This document shows, piece by piece, positions 1-14,049 of a stretch of 64,000 nucleotides of DNA. The notes below the pieces were generated by a model, which made no database searches, had not been told where the DNA came from, and worked only from the letters and a program-made list of their open reading frames with translations. This stretch comes from Tetradesmus obliquus. Lineage: Eukaryota > Chlorophyta > Chlorophyceae > Sphaeropleales > Scenedesmaceae. Made by a program: the position numbers and the translations under genes. How positions within the stretch are numbered: the stretch's first letter is position 1; each line of letters opens with the position of its first letter. The DNA lies in contig CP126199.1 of NCBI GenBank assembly GCA_030272155.1, positions 4,390,501 through 4,454,500 on the forward strand, given 5' to 3'.

Positions 1-2174
1 ACCCAACTGTGGCCCGGCTGTAGCTGTCTGTCCTGGGTGCTCTTGAGCAGTACAGTACAGAGTGACCATCAGCTATTAGCGGTTACACGTTGCTTAATGT
101 GTCACACACTAGCGCCACATCGTTTGCAGACCAGACATGTTTTACTGACGTGCATGGACAGTTCCAAGTACCCAAAGGCCAGCCTGCTCGGGCCAGCACG
201 TGTTGGCCTGGTTGTCATTCTCATGGGGATCTTAACATAATGGCTCGTCGCATCACGGCAGCCACAATGACAATAACTGCTGTGTATAGAAACACACTGC
301 CGGCAGCCACTAGTGGCACCTGGCTGACAGGTTGGGGCTCCCAGCTTCTGGCGGGAATGTGCGTCTCTTGCTGGATTCTGGCTGCGTGTTGACGAGGCCT
401 GGAAGTAGCATTAGAAACAGCAACAATGTGCTTAGCCGTACTTAGAACTTATGGGCAACAATAGGTTGCTGAAGTGGGATTTATAAACGGAAGCATGTGA
501 AGCCGCTGCGTTGACTGCTGCAGCGTGGTACAGCACCACGTGCCACAGCAGTGACTGCTGCTGCCAGGCAGCTGATGTGGATCACTCGTGTGGGCCACTG
601 GGAGTCAACTCGACTGAGTCCTTAGTGGCTGCCACTAATGGCACTTGGACATGCCATCTCCTGTGCGGCACTGCTCTACCTGCCCCTTACATGTGATGAA
701 CTCAACTGCACTGCTGGGCTGGCCCACAGGCAGCATGGCACAGCCAAGAAGCAGCAGCTATGGCCCAGCATGCTCGACAGAGGTTCTGAAAGACTCTATG
801 CTGCGTTCCAGCGGAAGCTAGCAGCCAATCTCACACCAGCAGACTCTGAGAGCCTCACAAACAGCTGCAGAATCTCACCAGCGCAAGCAGCAGCAGCACC
901 AGAGTGTCACCAGCGGAGCTCCGCACACTACGCAGGCGCTGCAGCTCAAACAACAGATCAAATAGCGATTGAGATTTGTGTGTAGTACTGGCACATCTGC
1001 AGGCCGTGTTTGAGCAGGGCAGACGAATGGTGTGGGTGGACGACCGGATGCTGGCATGCGAGATGTCGGGTGATCTGCCCTGCTAAACCTTTAGCCAGTA
1101 TCTGTGCTGCTTTTCGTACAACCCCAAAGAGGCCATGCCGCAGGGTCCTAGCCGGACATTGTTACGGGGGCATGTCACCCAGAGGAAGCCACTCGCCTTA
1201 CTTTAAGTTCAAGTGATTAGATCCCACAGCAAGCTGAAAGACGCAGGGAAACCAATGTTCATAGCCCCTATGTCCTCAGAAACCAGCGCATTGTATACAT
1301 CGCACTGCATGCGATGTGGCATGCAGTTCATGCAGTGCAGCCACTGCTGCGCTTGCAAGTGCAAAATGGTAGGCATGCATCAGTAGATCACGCACAGACA
1401 GCGTTGATTGGCGTCAGGAAGTGAGAGAGATCGGCGAGGGCCTGGGGGTTTGAGCAGGAAAACTGTCCTGACGCTGCTGCATTTGATATTGGACGTAGCC
1501 ATGCCTGCCCAGAATGGATGTTTGTTTCCAGGCACTCTAGCAGCAGCCTAAAGCAGTCCACAAGCTCCGTTGGGCAGCTGCTGAGCACAGCTGCAGGGAG
1601 TTATCTCTTTGCTGCAGCTTACAGCTCGACTTGCTGCTGCTGTTCGAGCTCTGACACCAGCTACCGCCACCCAAACCCTAGTACGATGTACGGCGTTCAT
1701 ACATATTTAAACTTACACTGTAACCATATTTTTTATTCGTTGTATCTTGTTTCATTGTATGCAAGAGCTGGGAGGAGTCAGCAACTAGTCCTGTATTGCA
1801 ACCAGACTCGCCTGCACCTCCGCAGCAGGGAATCGGCGTTGGAATGTGCTGAAATGACGCAACATATTGAAGAATCACAGCGTCGTCGGCCGCTGGGAAG
1901 CAAGATACCTAAGTGGCATGGTCAGTAGCAGTGCCTGTAGTGATTGTAGGACGGCAGCTGGGAACAGCAGTAGCCTTGCAATTTTAAGTTTCCTACGAGA
2001 GTGTGATGCAGGCAGATTCATGTACTTGGAAACATGCTGCTGCCATGCCTGGTGTTGGTTTCACTGCCATTTGCTGCATGTGCTGTGTGCAGCCTTGTCA
2101 CGCAATGCTGGCGAGTGCTGTCCTAGTGCAGGCCTGCAATACTCAACACCGCAATGTTGCTGCAATGGTGCTGC
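1..2174. other. No supported gene
   Basis: I see only short overlapping reading frames on both strands, with no recognisable domain and no convincing chain of splice sites. The 3' part could hold 5' untranslated exons of the Gln-rich gene that follows, since its start is not fixed. A TGTAA motif near 1720 could end a transcript from an upstream gene, but nothing else supports that. Confidence 0.4.
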
Positions 2175-4793
2175 ATGCGTGCAGACAACCAAGATGCAAA
2201 GGCAGCAACAGGACAGCAGGTGGATGCACGGCTTGCTCAAGCGCTCAGGTCTGAGATCAGCCCAAGCAGAATACCACACATTACCCCTCCTGCAGCTGCA
2301 GCAACAGCCACAGTAGAATATGCACAGCATGATAGGACTATAAAGCCCACTAATCACGGCCAGCACCGCAGGCAGCATCAGAAACATGCCTTGCAGGAGG
2401 GACACGAGCAGCAACAACAGCAACAGCTGATCAGCGGACATCAAAATGCACGGAATAACAGCAGCAGCAGCACTCAGCTGCACAGCTTGCCAAGGATACC
2501 GCAGCTAAATGAACAGCAGCACAGAGCAAGCAGCACTGCAGGGGAGCTGCAGCCCTGGTCCCCAAGGCCGGCACAGCAGCAACAGCAGCAGCAGCAGTCG
2601 CCGCGGCAGCGGACACGGCTGCAAGCCAACTTTGCACCTGCGCAAAACAACCAGCACCAGCAGGACCGCCGGCACCACAAACAACAGCTACAGCAGGACG
2701 CCTGCCACAGCATCCGGCCACATGCAGCAGCAGCAGCAGCAGCAGCACCCATGCCCTCTGGCTGGAGTGCCTCACTCAAGATGCATGAGTTTCTGGTAGC
2801 GCAGCAGCGCAGGCGTGAGCAGTACTGGCTGGCAAAGTATGGCAAGATGCTTCAGCCGCCTGCTGCTGCACATGCAGTAGGGAAGCCATGCCACAACCCC
2901 AGCAGCTTGTTCAGGTGCGGCCTGGTGACTTGAGCATTCAGCAACAGCAGCAAGCAGTTTGTAGCGTGTCCGCTGTGTGTTTGCCGCGGGTTTGTCAGCA
3001 GCAGGTGCTGCTGCGGCGGCTGCATTTGTGGTTGGCACAGGGAGCGCCACATTTGCCTTTGTAGGGGCAGCATTCGTCAGCTTGACGGAAGCATTGGATG
3101 ACACACCCGGTGTTTGAGCATACCGCATACACACACATTGCTGCTGTTCATGAATGCAGGCACCCCGCAGCAGCCAGGGCAACGCAGGCACGCAGCAGCA
3201 GCACCTCACCTATCAGGAGCAGCAACAGCAGCAGCCCTATGAAGCTGCCAGTGCTGCCAGCTGGGTGCAGCCAAGGCGGCAGCAGCCAGCCCAGCAGTAG
3301 CAGAGGCGGCTCGAGGCTTACTGGACCGCATGGCAGCAGCCATGCAGGCTCTCTGGCAGCAGCAACAGCAGCAGCAGTAGATGCAGCGCAAGGTTGCCCT
3401 GCAGCTGGTGGGCTGCCAGACATTCAATCCAGATCTGGTGCAGCCGCAGCTGCTGACAGCAACTTGAATAGTTGCAGTTCAGCTGGAGATGGTAGCGGTC
3501 GACAGCAGCAGCAGCAGCAGCAGCAGGAGCATGAGCATGAGCATGAAGAAGAAGCTTCCTTTGAGCGCCTCAAGGCCAAGGTGAGGTGCGCAGCAGCACA
3601 CAAGCGGCTTTCTTCGTGAATGAGGGATCAGTGGCTGTCAGCGCTGCTGGATTGCCCCGCCTGGCTGCCGTGCTTGCTCCAGCAGCCCCTGCAGGGCTGC
3701 TTGCAATGCCAGCAGCAGCCTACGGCAGCAGGCCAACTGCACCTGGCTGTACAGCAGTAACCCTGTCATTGACTGCCACTTGGCAGGTCGCTGGCGCCAT
3801 ATCACTTAATTGCTACGACAGCCAGGTGGCATGACAAGTGCTCGCTGACAAACCCAGTGCCTGGCTCTGCTGTGGTTCTGCTGCGTGGCTTGCTGACTGT
3901 GTAACAGCGTGTGTTGTGCTGCCTGGTGCATAACGCATGTGCTGCTCTGCCAGATCACACTGGCCAGTGTGCCGAAGCTTTCAGTGACCAGCGGCCTGCA
4001 CTGGGGCGGCTCACAAGCAGCAGCAGCAGCTGGCCACAGCAGCGCTGGCCAGGGCGGCCGAGCACGCCAGCTGCCATGCAGGGACCTGGAGTCTGAGCTG
4101 GCGGTGAGATGATTTTACTATGACCTCAGATACATTGAATAGATATATTGCTTGAAGTGCTGGGGTGCATGTTTGTTGAGCCACACCTCAGCTGCATGCT
4201 CTGCAGCACAGCCACCATGGCTGCAGTTCAACATGATCTCCTAAGCTAAAGTGCACTCAGCTGCAAGCGATTTACACTTCACCTGGCGTACTGCTACTGC
4301 TGCTGCTGCTGCTGCTGCGGCAATTTATTTACACTTCACCTGGCGTACTGCTACTGCTGCTGCTGCTGCTGCTGCTGCGGACTGTCAGGTGCTGCGTGCG
4401 GTCCATGCGCGTGAGGATGCCGTGGACAAGCTGCGCGCCTGCTGCGCCAAGGTCAGCGCGGCGCTGGGCGCTGGCGGGCCCGGCAGCATGCTGCTGCCAT
4501 CAGACCCCCTGGGGCGGCTCTTCTACAGGTGGGCTGGCTGGCTGGCTGGTGCGGCGTTGCCACACGGCTGCACTTTTAGGTGTTAGGCTTTTGTGTTCAG
4601 TCTGCTGTGGCTCTTCTACAGGTGGGCTGACTGACTCGTCATGCTCTTGCTTGTTGACCCTCACTCAGTGCAGCTGCTGCTACTGCTGCCACTGCTCCCT
4701 TTTAGGCTTGTGGCCAGCCTGCGCTCCAAGACCCTGCGGGCTAGCACCTGCAGCATCCTTTCTCTGGCCATGCTCTTGCTTGTTGACCCTCAC

Positions 4794-4866
<73 letters not shown>

Positions 4867-6263
4867 GCCTCGCCTCAGGCTTGTGGCCAGCCTGCGCTCC
4901 AAGACCCTGGACGTCATCGAGTGCCATGCAGCCTGGCAGCGCAAAATATCCAACCCCAGCGAGCCCTTCAGCTACAAGGGCAGGCCCTACCTGCTGAGCA
5001 TGGGCCAGGGCCTAGGGTTTCTGGATGAGGCTGGCTGGCTGGCTGGGCGGCTGCTGCACTGCAGCGCTGTGCAGGATGTGCTGCTGGCTGAGCTGACGCC
5101 TGATGGGGTGGCGCTGGATGCTGTGGCGGGCTGTGATGTGCGGCACGGTGAGGAGGGTTTGAGGCCCAGGTGGTGTGGCGTGCTGCAGCAGTGTTTGTTG
5201 TAGCTGGTAGCCAGGGTTAACTCCTGAGCTGGGCTGGAAGTCATGTGCTGTACATCGCTGCCGTGTTCATATTGTCAAACAGCACGGATGCAGCGCCATG
5301 GGCGGCACGGTGTGTGCTGCAGCGACCAGGCCTGTGTTGTTGGCTGAGCTGACGCCTGATGGCGTGGCGTTGGATGCTGTGGCAGGCTGCGATGTGTGGC
5401 ACGGTGAGGAGGGTTTGACATAGTACAAGGCAGCCTGTGTAGTTGTTGCCAAGTGAGCTGGGCTGGGCGCATGCTGCATGCCTGTCTTGTGCGCCAGGCC
5501 CGCCGTGAGTTACACTGCATAACACCCTCGATGTTTGGCTGATGGATGCTGCACACTCTCCAATGCAAGGCTATGCTGCTGCTAACCAGGTTGTCACTGC
5601 TGCTGCTGCTGCTGCCTGCTGCTGCTGCCTGATGCAGGCACCTTGCATGTTGGGGCTGAGGCCATGCGCATCCACATGGCACGCAAGCTGCTGGCAGCAG
5701 CAGGGGCACCGCTGCCCCCAGATACACCACACAGCCTGGCAGCTGCAATGCAGGAGCAGCAGCAGCATGAACAGGCACACCAACACCAGCAGCAGCATAA
5801 ACACCAGCAGGAAGCACTGGCAGAACAGCAGGTGCAGCAGGAGGGTCAGCAGCAACAGCAGCATGCCACTGCAACAACAGCTGCTGCTGCTGCACTGGAG
5901 ATCCTGTCAGCACGCGGAGGCACAGCCAGCAGCAGTGCTGTGAGTGGGGTACACACTGATTCAGGCAGGCTAGTTCAGGATGCCATAAGCAGTGTTCCAG
6001 GTCACATATCAGATATACCACAGCAGCAGCAGCAGCAGCAGCAGGAGCAGCAGCGCAGTTTACCACAAGAGCAGGAGCAGCTGCTGCTGCATCGCGCTCC
6101 TGGTGATCAACAGCTGCAGGGCAGTGATGCCACATGCCAGCAGCTCCCTCATGAGCAGCAGCAGGTGCCACTGCAGGAGCAGCCACAGCAAGTGGTCCAA
6201 GCGGTGGAGTTACCAGCGCTGCAGCACAGCGAGGAGCCCTTGCCAGTCGAGCAGATGCACAGC

Positions 6264-6306
<43 letters not shown>

Positions 6307-6941
6307 GGAGCGACAGCAGCTGCTGTCACCAGGATCTGCCGGTTGCAGCATGTAGTGAGGCGCTAGGGGACATGCAGTGTGCGTGTGTGGAGGGAGCAGC
6401 CGAGTGTGCTGTTGCAGAAGAGCCTTCAGCGCCTGCAGCCACACTACAAGTGTCATGTGATCAGCCGGCTGAAGGTCAAGCAGAGATAGTCACGCCACAC
6501 GTGGTGCACAAGTGGCCTGAAACAGTGACGGAAATAGCAGCGGGAGAAGTAGCACGACGAGCAGCAGGCATTGAGGGGTCCAGCCCTGTTGATGGCAGCA
6601 GCCAGCAGGATCAGCATCTGCAATGGTTGACATCTGCAGTGTTGGGACACCCCGCGGCAGCAACGACTGCAGCGGCAATTGCAAGTGCGCAGGGTGACGA
6701 TTCAGCAGCAGATGATGATGAGGTGATTGATGCGCTGCTGGATCAGCTGCTTGCATGTGTTGAATTTGGTGAAGCTGACTGTACAGTAGGTGGCGCAGCT
6801 GCAGATGCAGATGTCGACGAGGACATTGAGGGGCTGCTGAATGGGCTGGTTGCCTGTGTAGAAGTGAGCGAAGCTGAGTCTGTGGTTGACCAGCTGCTGC
6901 TTGAGCTGCTGCATGACCTGGCCATGGAGGCGAGCTGCTGA
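2175..6941 (+). CDS. Gln-rich protein of unknown function, 6 exons
   Basis: Exons 2175-2914, 3160-3580, 3954-4103, 4389-4528, 4879-5147 and 5638-6941 join in phase to about 1,007 aa ending in TGA. The first exon may start further upstream; I chose the first in-frame ATG. The N-terminal third is rich in Gln, Ser and Ala with a basic patch (QQRRREQYW). The best-conserved-looking part is exons 4-5: a helical stretch (RAVHAREDAVDKLRACC), then IECHAAWQRKI, PFSYKGRPYLLSMGQGLGFL and a Leu-rich tail. The last exon is a long Gln/Glu/Ala-rich region with acidic repeats near its end (DEVIDALLDQLLACVEFGE and a related copy). I do not recognise the family; the central motif faintly recalls ciliary IQ-domain proteins, but this is a weak guess. 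Introns contain extra copies of exon edges (4609-4624, 4706-4735, 5335-5407). Confidence 0.7.
4796..4866 (+). repeat. (CTG)n tract before a 3' splice site
   Basis: An almost pure CTG run of about 70 bases with one CTA interruption sits in the intron just before the acceptor at 4878. Similar sense-strand CTG runs precede other acceptors in this window, including 30341-30370, 34857-34896, 51377-51442 and 55683-55737. Confidence 0.9.
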
Positions 6942-7882
6942 GGAGTACGCGACAGTGCAGGGCTGCTAGGTGTTGATGATGGCATGCTCTGCCACTTACA
7001 AGCACTGCGGATGTAAAATGCCGAATGATCCCATTTCTTGCACAAGCGCAGGTGAACTGAACATGTTGAGTTACATCGGCTCGCCAGCAAAGCCACCAGC
7101 ACAGCCTAGTAAGAAGAATGTGTCAGACAATCCAGATCAACATGGTACAGCATCAACTGCAGCAGCAAGCAGCCGCCACGCATGCCACATGCCGCCAGCA
7201 CAGCTTGCTGCCTGGCAGGTGGCATGCAGCAGCTGCTGTGCTGCGCGCAGCCAAGTACATAAATGTACAGTGCCAAAGAACGCTGCCTGCATGCTACAGC
7301 CCTTATCTAAGAGCGGGACCAAATACACACTCTGCGTCACACCCGGTACACAATTCAGGAAGAGGCCTGAAGGTGTCATGCGCACTCGGTAAGCACCGGA
7401 ATGCGTGTCATGGCAGCAGCACAGCAACACACATGCGCCTGCACACCAATCACACTCCTGCTGCAGCAGCTGCAGCTGCCACGCAGCCCATGCAATGCAT
7501 TCCCGTAAAGCCACATTGCCAGCCATTGCACATGCGGGCTGCAACAGACAAGCTGAAGCATCTTGCTGTTGCAGCCCCCACAGCAGCACGGCAGTTGCAC
7601 ACGAGGTGATTGCTCCGTCAACGATACAATGTGCAACACTGATGCCAAATAAAGCATATGAGCAACCAACTGCTGCGCTGCTAGCCTCACACCGTAGCTG
7701 CCAGCAACTGCCAGCAGCAACCCTCTACTACTCCCAACCAGCGGCTGGAACAACCACACGCGCCTCTGCCGCAGCTGCCGCACTGCCACCCCCTAACCCC
7801 ACACCTCACCCTTCCTCCTCCCGCCAACCTACGCCACACCTTCAGACCTCATACCCACACCTCATGATTACTCATGATGCGT
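6942..7882. other. Convergent 3' flanks of the Gln-rich gene and clpC
   Basis: No gene is supported between the two stop codons. The stretch must hold both 3' untranslated regions. Open frames here are Gln/Ala-type low-complexity shadows. Confidence 0.5.
7012..7016 (+). terminator. Candidate TGTAA polyadenylation signal
   Basis: TGTAA, the usual chlorophyte poly(A) signal, lies about 70 bases after the TGA stop of the Gln-rich gene. Position and motif fit; no transcript data. Confidence 0.45.
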
Positions 7883-10800
7883 TTATGAGATGCCTGCGGG
7901 TGTTGCGTCCAGCATTTGCCGCATCTTCTTGTCTCCTGCCAGCACCGCAATGGCGCCATCCGGATCCACATCCATGATGACCACGTCGCCCTCCTTGATG
8001 TCGCCGCACAGGATGCGCTCCGCGAGGCAGTCCTCGATGAGGCGCATGATGGCGCGGCGCAGCGGGCGCGCACCGTAGGCGGGGTTGAAGCCCTCGTCCA
8101 CCAGCCTGCGGGAAAGACGTGAGGAGATAGGACGTCAGATATACTTGGTATGTGAAGGGGTTTAGGCGATCAAGAGCATGCATGGCTGTAGGCAGGGTTG
8201 GAAGCCCTCATGGTGAGAAGACAGCAGTGGAAGGATAGCATTAGCCTATTCCGCCACAAAGGCGCCTCGAACATTGCATGCACAATAAAAGCCCATACAA
8301 TAGATTGTCCAGCCAGCCCAACTGCACCACAGCAGGCGGCACATGCACCACATGGTTGCTGCCAAACTTCCCGCCGCGAACTTCCCACCCACCTGTCCTT
8401 GAACTTCTCAGTGACCTCGATCTTGAGCCCCTTCCCCTCTCTGCGCTGACACATACACCCCCTGACCACCACCAAACTTCCCGCCGCGAACTTCCCACCC
8501 ACCTGTCCTTGAACTTCTCGGTGACCTCGATCTTGAGCCCCTTCTCCTCTCCGCGCTTGAACACGTCGCGCAGCATGATGTCTGCGATCTGCTTCACCTC
8601 CTTCTTGGTCAGCTGCCTGAACACGATGATCTCGTCCAGGCGGTTGAGGAACTCGGGCCGGAAGTAGCTCTTCAGCTCCTCGTTCACCAGAGACTTGATG
8701 CGGCTGTAGCTCATGTCCTGCAAGAGTTGAAAGAAGCAGCACACATAAGTGATGACCTATTATGTTGAAATTCGGCGCAGCAAGACCAGGCACCAGTGAG
8801 TGGCCCACGGCAATCAAGTGCGGCGCTGGAGGCAGAGCGTGTGTGTGCAAAAGACAGACACCATTATAAATCAACCCCAGGCGTGCAGCAGCTTCTATAC
8901 AGCAGCGGGGCACGCACAAAGTGCAGGAAGCAGAAACACAACACAAAAGCAAAGCCCCTGGCCGCATCACCCCACCTGCTCCGCCTCCTCGTCGTCTGGG
9001 CGCAGGAAGAAGCCGAAGCTGCGGCCGCCCTTCTCGATCACGCTGGCTCCCACATTGGAGGTCATGATGATGAGCGTGTTCTTGAAGTCCACGGTGCGGC
9101 CCTTGGAGTCCGTCAGGCGGCCGTCCTCCAGAATCTGTGAGTCGATGATGATAGCAGCAGCAGCAGCCAGGAGGCGTTCAATGACAGGGCATGCTGACCA
9201 GCTAGCAACATCTCCCATTAACGCTCCTGCTGCCCTGAGAATGGTGAAATATGGTTCTTCCAAACACGCATTGCTACATCACACACTTGCAGTGAAGCAT
9301 CCCAGAAGAACCACCAGCAGCGCCAAATCATTCCTGCCAGCACTCATACCCACCTGGAGCATCATGTTGAACACGTCTGGGTGCGCCTTCTCAATCTCAT
9401 CAAACAGCACCACGGTGTAGGGCCTGCGGCGCACCGCCTCCGTGAGCTGGCCTCCCTCCTGGTAGCCCACGTAGCCTGGGGGGGAGCCGATGAGCTTGGA
9501 CACCGTGTGGCGCTCCATGAACTCAGACATGTCCAGGCGCACCTGCGGGGCAGAAACAAGACCAGGATGAGTTGGTCTGTCTCATGTGTTGATTTGCATG
9601 GTGCACAGGAGCTGCCATGTTCAGCAACACAGTCATGGTGCACAGGAACTACAACGTTCAGCGACATAGTCCTGCTTGGAGGCTGAGTCAGGCATCTGAA
9701 GAGGCCAGCAGCTGACTGCAAACTGAAACACCCACTGCAAGCATGTGACAGCTCAATGACCATGCAGTCGACTGAACAACCCTGAGATGATGCGCGCACC
9801 ATGGCCTCCTCTGAGCCGAAGTAGTAGTTGGCCAGCGTCTTGGCCAGCTCAGACTTGCCCACCTACTAACAACCAAAATAACAAAGTAACACATAAATAA
9901 CAGTGCAGTCTTGCACGCACCATGACCTCCTCTGAGCCGAAGTAGTAGTTGGCCAGCGTCTTGGCCAGCTCAGACTTGCCCACCTACTAACAATCAATAA
10001 CAAAGTTACACATAACATAACAGTGCAGTCTTGCACGCACCATGGCCTCCTCTGAGCCGAAGTAGTAGTTGGCCAGCGTCTTGGCCAGCTCAGACTTGCC
10101 CACACCGGTGGGCCCGGCAAAGATGAAGCTGGCGATGGGGCGGTTGGGGTTCTTCAGGCCCACGCGCGCGCGGCGGATGGCGCGGGAGATGGCGGACACC
10201 GCCTCCTCCTGCACGTTGCAGATCACAATCAGATGCAGCAGCAGCAGCAGCAGCAGCAGATATATTGGCCCGGGTCACAGACAACAAGATCACAATGATC
10301 CTGTAGCTGCAAGCACCTCGATGCACAAGGGGGGCCAGCAACATCGAGCGATGCTGAGTGCCAATCGCAACTAACAACACAATGACATGTTATGTAACAA
10401 CAAAATGACGCAGCGCACCTGGCCGATGACGCGGCCGTGCAGCACCTCCTCCATCTTGATGAGGCGCTCCGTCTCGTCAGCTGACACCTTCTCAATGGGG
10501 ATGCCGGTCCACTGCGCCACGATGTTGGCGATGTCCTGCTCGGTGACCTGAGAGCAGCAGCAGCAACAGCAAAACAAGCAGCCAAGAGTCAGCAACACCA
10601 CACAACACAAACATGCATGCCTGTGTTCACTGCGCCACAATGTTGGAGATTGTCCTGCTCAGTGACTGCAGACGAAAAGCAAGGCGGCGAGACAGGCAGC
10701 AACAGTTAGAACACGATGAACACCACCTGCTGCCAACCAGCACACTTGCTGCCAACCAGCAAGGCATGTAGCCTGGCTTCTATTTAGCACACTGATGCAT

Positions 10801-13800
10801 ACATTACAGCGCATCCACAAGCACCCTACCAAACACCCTTGCATCCCCGCCGCACCTGTGGGCCGCCGCCCTCCACGCTCTCTGCCTCTGCCTTGCCCTG
10901 CTCCTTGGCGCCCGCGATGATGGCGCTGATCTTGGCCTTCAGCTCCATCTCACGGTCGCGCAGCTGCCCGGCCTTCTCAAAGTCCTGCCCACGCACAGCG
11001 CCGTCCTTGTCCTTGGTCACCTGGTGATGCAGAAGCAGCAGCAAACACCAGAGTGCGTGATGAAGATGTGGGGTTCAGCTGCAGCTTCACTCCCCTGGCT
11101 GCTCAACTGCAACAACTCATGCATGGCCTCCAACCACCCCACACTCCTTCCAACACCACATCCACAGCCCAAGCCACAAACCCCTGCACACTTGTTCCCT
11201 GGGTTGCTGGTGGGTTGCTGGTCAAACTCCAGTCAAACGCTGGTCAAACGTTGGTCAAACGTTGGTCAAACCCACCTGCTTGAGCTCCTTGTCCAGGTCG
11301 CGCGCCTCCTCGGGCAGCTGGATGTGCCTGAGGCGCACGCGGGAGCCTGCCTCATCAATCAGGTCGATGGCCTTGTCGGGCAGGAAGCGGTCGCTGATGT
11401 ACTGGCTGCTGTACTTGGCGGCAGCCATCAGCGACTCGTCTGCATGCATGGAAGACAAGTGCAGGAGCAAAGAAGGCGGGGTGATCAGTGGAAGTACAAA
11501 GATGAGGTCGCTGATGTACTGGCTGCCGTACTTGGCGGCAGCCATCAGCGACTCGTCTGCATGCATCAGAGATAAGTGCGGTGAACAAAAAAGGCGGGGT
11601 AATCAGTCCATGTATAAGGAAGAGGTCGCTGATGTACTGGCTGCTGTACTTGGCGGCTGCCATCAGCGACTCGTCTGCGGAGGTGACGAGACGCGGTGAC
11701 AGTGCACAGTATTGCAGGAAGCACTATTGCAAAACCACGGTGCAACACAGTGCTCACTCACACGTATAGATATAGGGCCCCGCAATGATGGTGACAGTGC
11801 AAGAGGTAGGGTAACGCGCAAGCCAGCGAAGCACAGGCGAAACAGCACGAGACAAGCCGACAAACAACGGGGCACAGCAGCCCCTGGCAATCATGGAAAC
11901 AGTGGCAGCTAAGCTTGCAGCAGCAACCACGCAGCACACACACGCACCTGTGTAGCGCAGCTTGTGGTGGGTCTCGTAGCGCTCCCTCAGGCCCTGCAAG
12001 ATCTCATACGTCTCATCGATGGAGGGCTCCGGCACAGTCACAGGCTGGAAGCGGCTGCGGGGTCGAACACAGCAGCAGGCGCAGCACAGCAGGCAGGGAC
12101 AGCATGCATACGTCAGAAGCAACACAGAAACAACAGGCAAATGATACGCGCTGCAGGCAGAGCACCAATGCCACTCATCCTGATGCAGCCGGCCTGCTCA
12201 ATTCCCCTACATCTTGTTCCGCTCATCCTCTGCTGTGCTATCATGAAAGTTGATCCAAAAAACCAAGGTCCAAGATCTAACATGGATTTGAACTGCCGCT
12301 CACCGCTCCAGCGCGGGGTCCTTCTCAATGTGCTTCCTGTACTCGTCCAGCGTGGTGGCGCCGATGCACTGCAGCTCGCCACGCGCCAGCGCGGGCTTCA
12401 GGATGTTGGCAGCGTCAATGGCGCCCTCAGCAGCACCAGCGCCAATCAGCGTGTGCACCTCATCAATCATCTGCAGAGACCGCAAGGGAATTGCAGGGTC
12501 ACAGCGGTTATCTTTGCACAATAGCAGAGCTGGAGGGTGTTACGCAGAGCAATGTTCCCAGGATGAGGATGACTGCAGCAGCAGGGCAGGGCGCAGTGCG
12601 ACAGCTGACAAACATCCTCTGTTTAACAACATCTTGTTTGCCTCAATCATCCTGATCAAAGACAACACTATTTTGTTTGACAGTAGATGTTTGTCAGCTG
12701 TTGCCCTGCGCCCTGACCTGCTGCTGCAGTCGAAGCTGCGTCACCAGTGCCTGCTGCTGCAATGACAACCTGCCTTGGTGCTGCACTGCCTCCTCCATCT
12801 GCTGCTGGCTCTGCCTGCCTCACTTGCTGCTACATCCAGTACTGCCGCACTGCCTGCCTCGCTTGCTGCTGCATCTGCTGCTGCCTTGCTTCATCATCGC
12901 TGTTGCTGCTGCTACTACGTGCTGCATTTGCTGCCTTGCAAGAACTCACCAGGATGATCTCATCGTTCTGCTTGATCTCGTCCATCAGCTTCTTGAGGCG
13001 CTCCTCAAACTCTCCGCGGTACTTGGTGCCGGCAACCAGCAGGCCCATGTCCAGCGTGATGACCTGGCAAGACCAGCAGAAGCACGATTAATCTTACGTG
13101 GTTTTGCATATCATATTTGATTATGTTAAAGAAAGGTTGGTGCCGGCAACCAGCAGGCCCATGTCCAGCGTGACCTGGCGGGTGCAGCGCAGCATGCAAT
13201 AAACAGTAAAGTAGATGTTTCGCATTACTGCAGCACTGCCCATCATCAGATGCACAGTCAGCATCTGCCTGTTGCACCCTTAGCAACATGTGACAATCTG
13301 CTGCAAATTGCCCATGTCCAGCATGATGACCTGGCAGGACAAGGCGGGCGCAGCAGGCACCACACGCCGCACAATATGGTTCAGAGCACGGTGCGAGCAG
13401 CAGTGCTGTGATCACACCCCTCTGCTTCAGGGGGCCCTCATTGGACAAAGACACCATCCACACATCACGCACACTGCGCTAGCAACACAACCTAGTTACC
13501 TGCCTGCTGCACTCTTCACAACCCTCACATCTTGTAGCAGCAGACCGCCAGCGCCCCTGCTGCCCGCACCTGCTTGCCCTCAATGGTCTCAGGCACGTCA
13601 CCCGTTGCGATCTTCTGCGCGAGGCCCTCAGCCACGGCTATGAGCAATACGCATGCTTTGCGCTAGTTACCCGGAACAGCCTCGAAACAACATCCCGCAG
13701 AGCAGAAGCAGCCAGCATGCCACAAACTGCACTCGGCGCCCCACACCACCCATGCATCTGCCTGCCACTGCTTGGAAACATGATTGCAAACAAGAAAGTC

Positions 13801-14012
13801 TGGCACCGCACCTGCTTGCCCTCGATGGTCTCAGGCACGTCACCCGTTGCGATCATCTGCGCCAGGCCCTCAGCCACGGCGGTCTTGCCCACGCCAGGCT
13901 CGCCGATCAGGCAGGGGTTGTTCTTGGTGCGGCGGCCCAGGATCTGGATCACGCGCTCAATCTCCTTCTTGCGGCCCACCACAGGGTCCAGCTTGCCCTG
14001 GGGGTACAAAGT

Positions 14013-14049
<37 letters not shown>

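Noticed and set aside
4396..5028. Long frames of poly-Leu, poly-Cys and poly-Ala around CTG runs
   Set aside because: They are other-frame readings of (CTG)n in an intron and of neighbouring exons, with no independent start or splice support.
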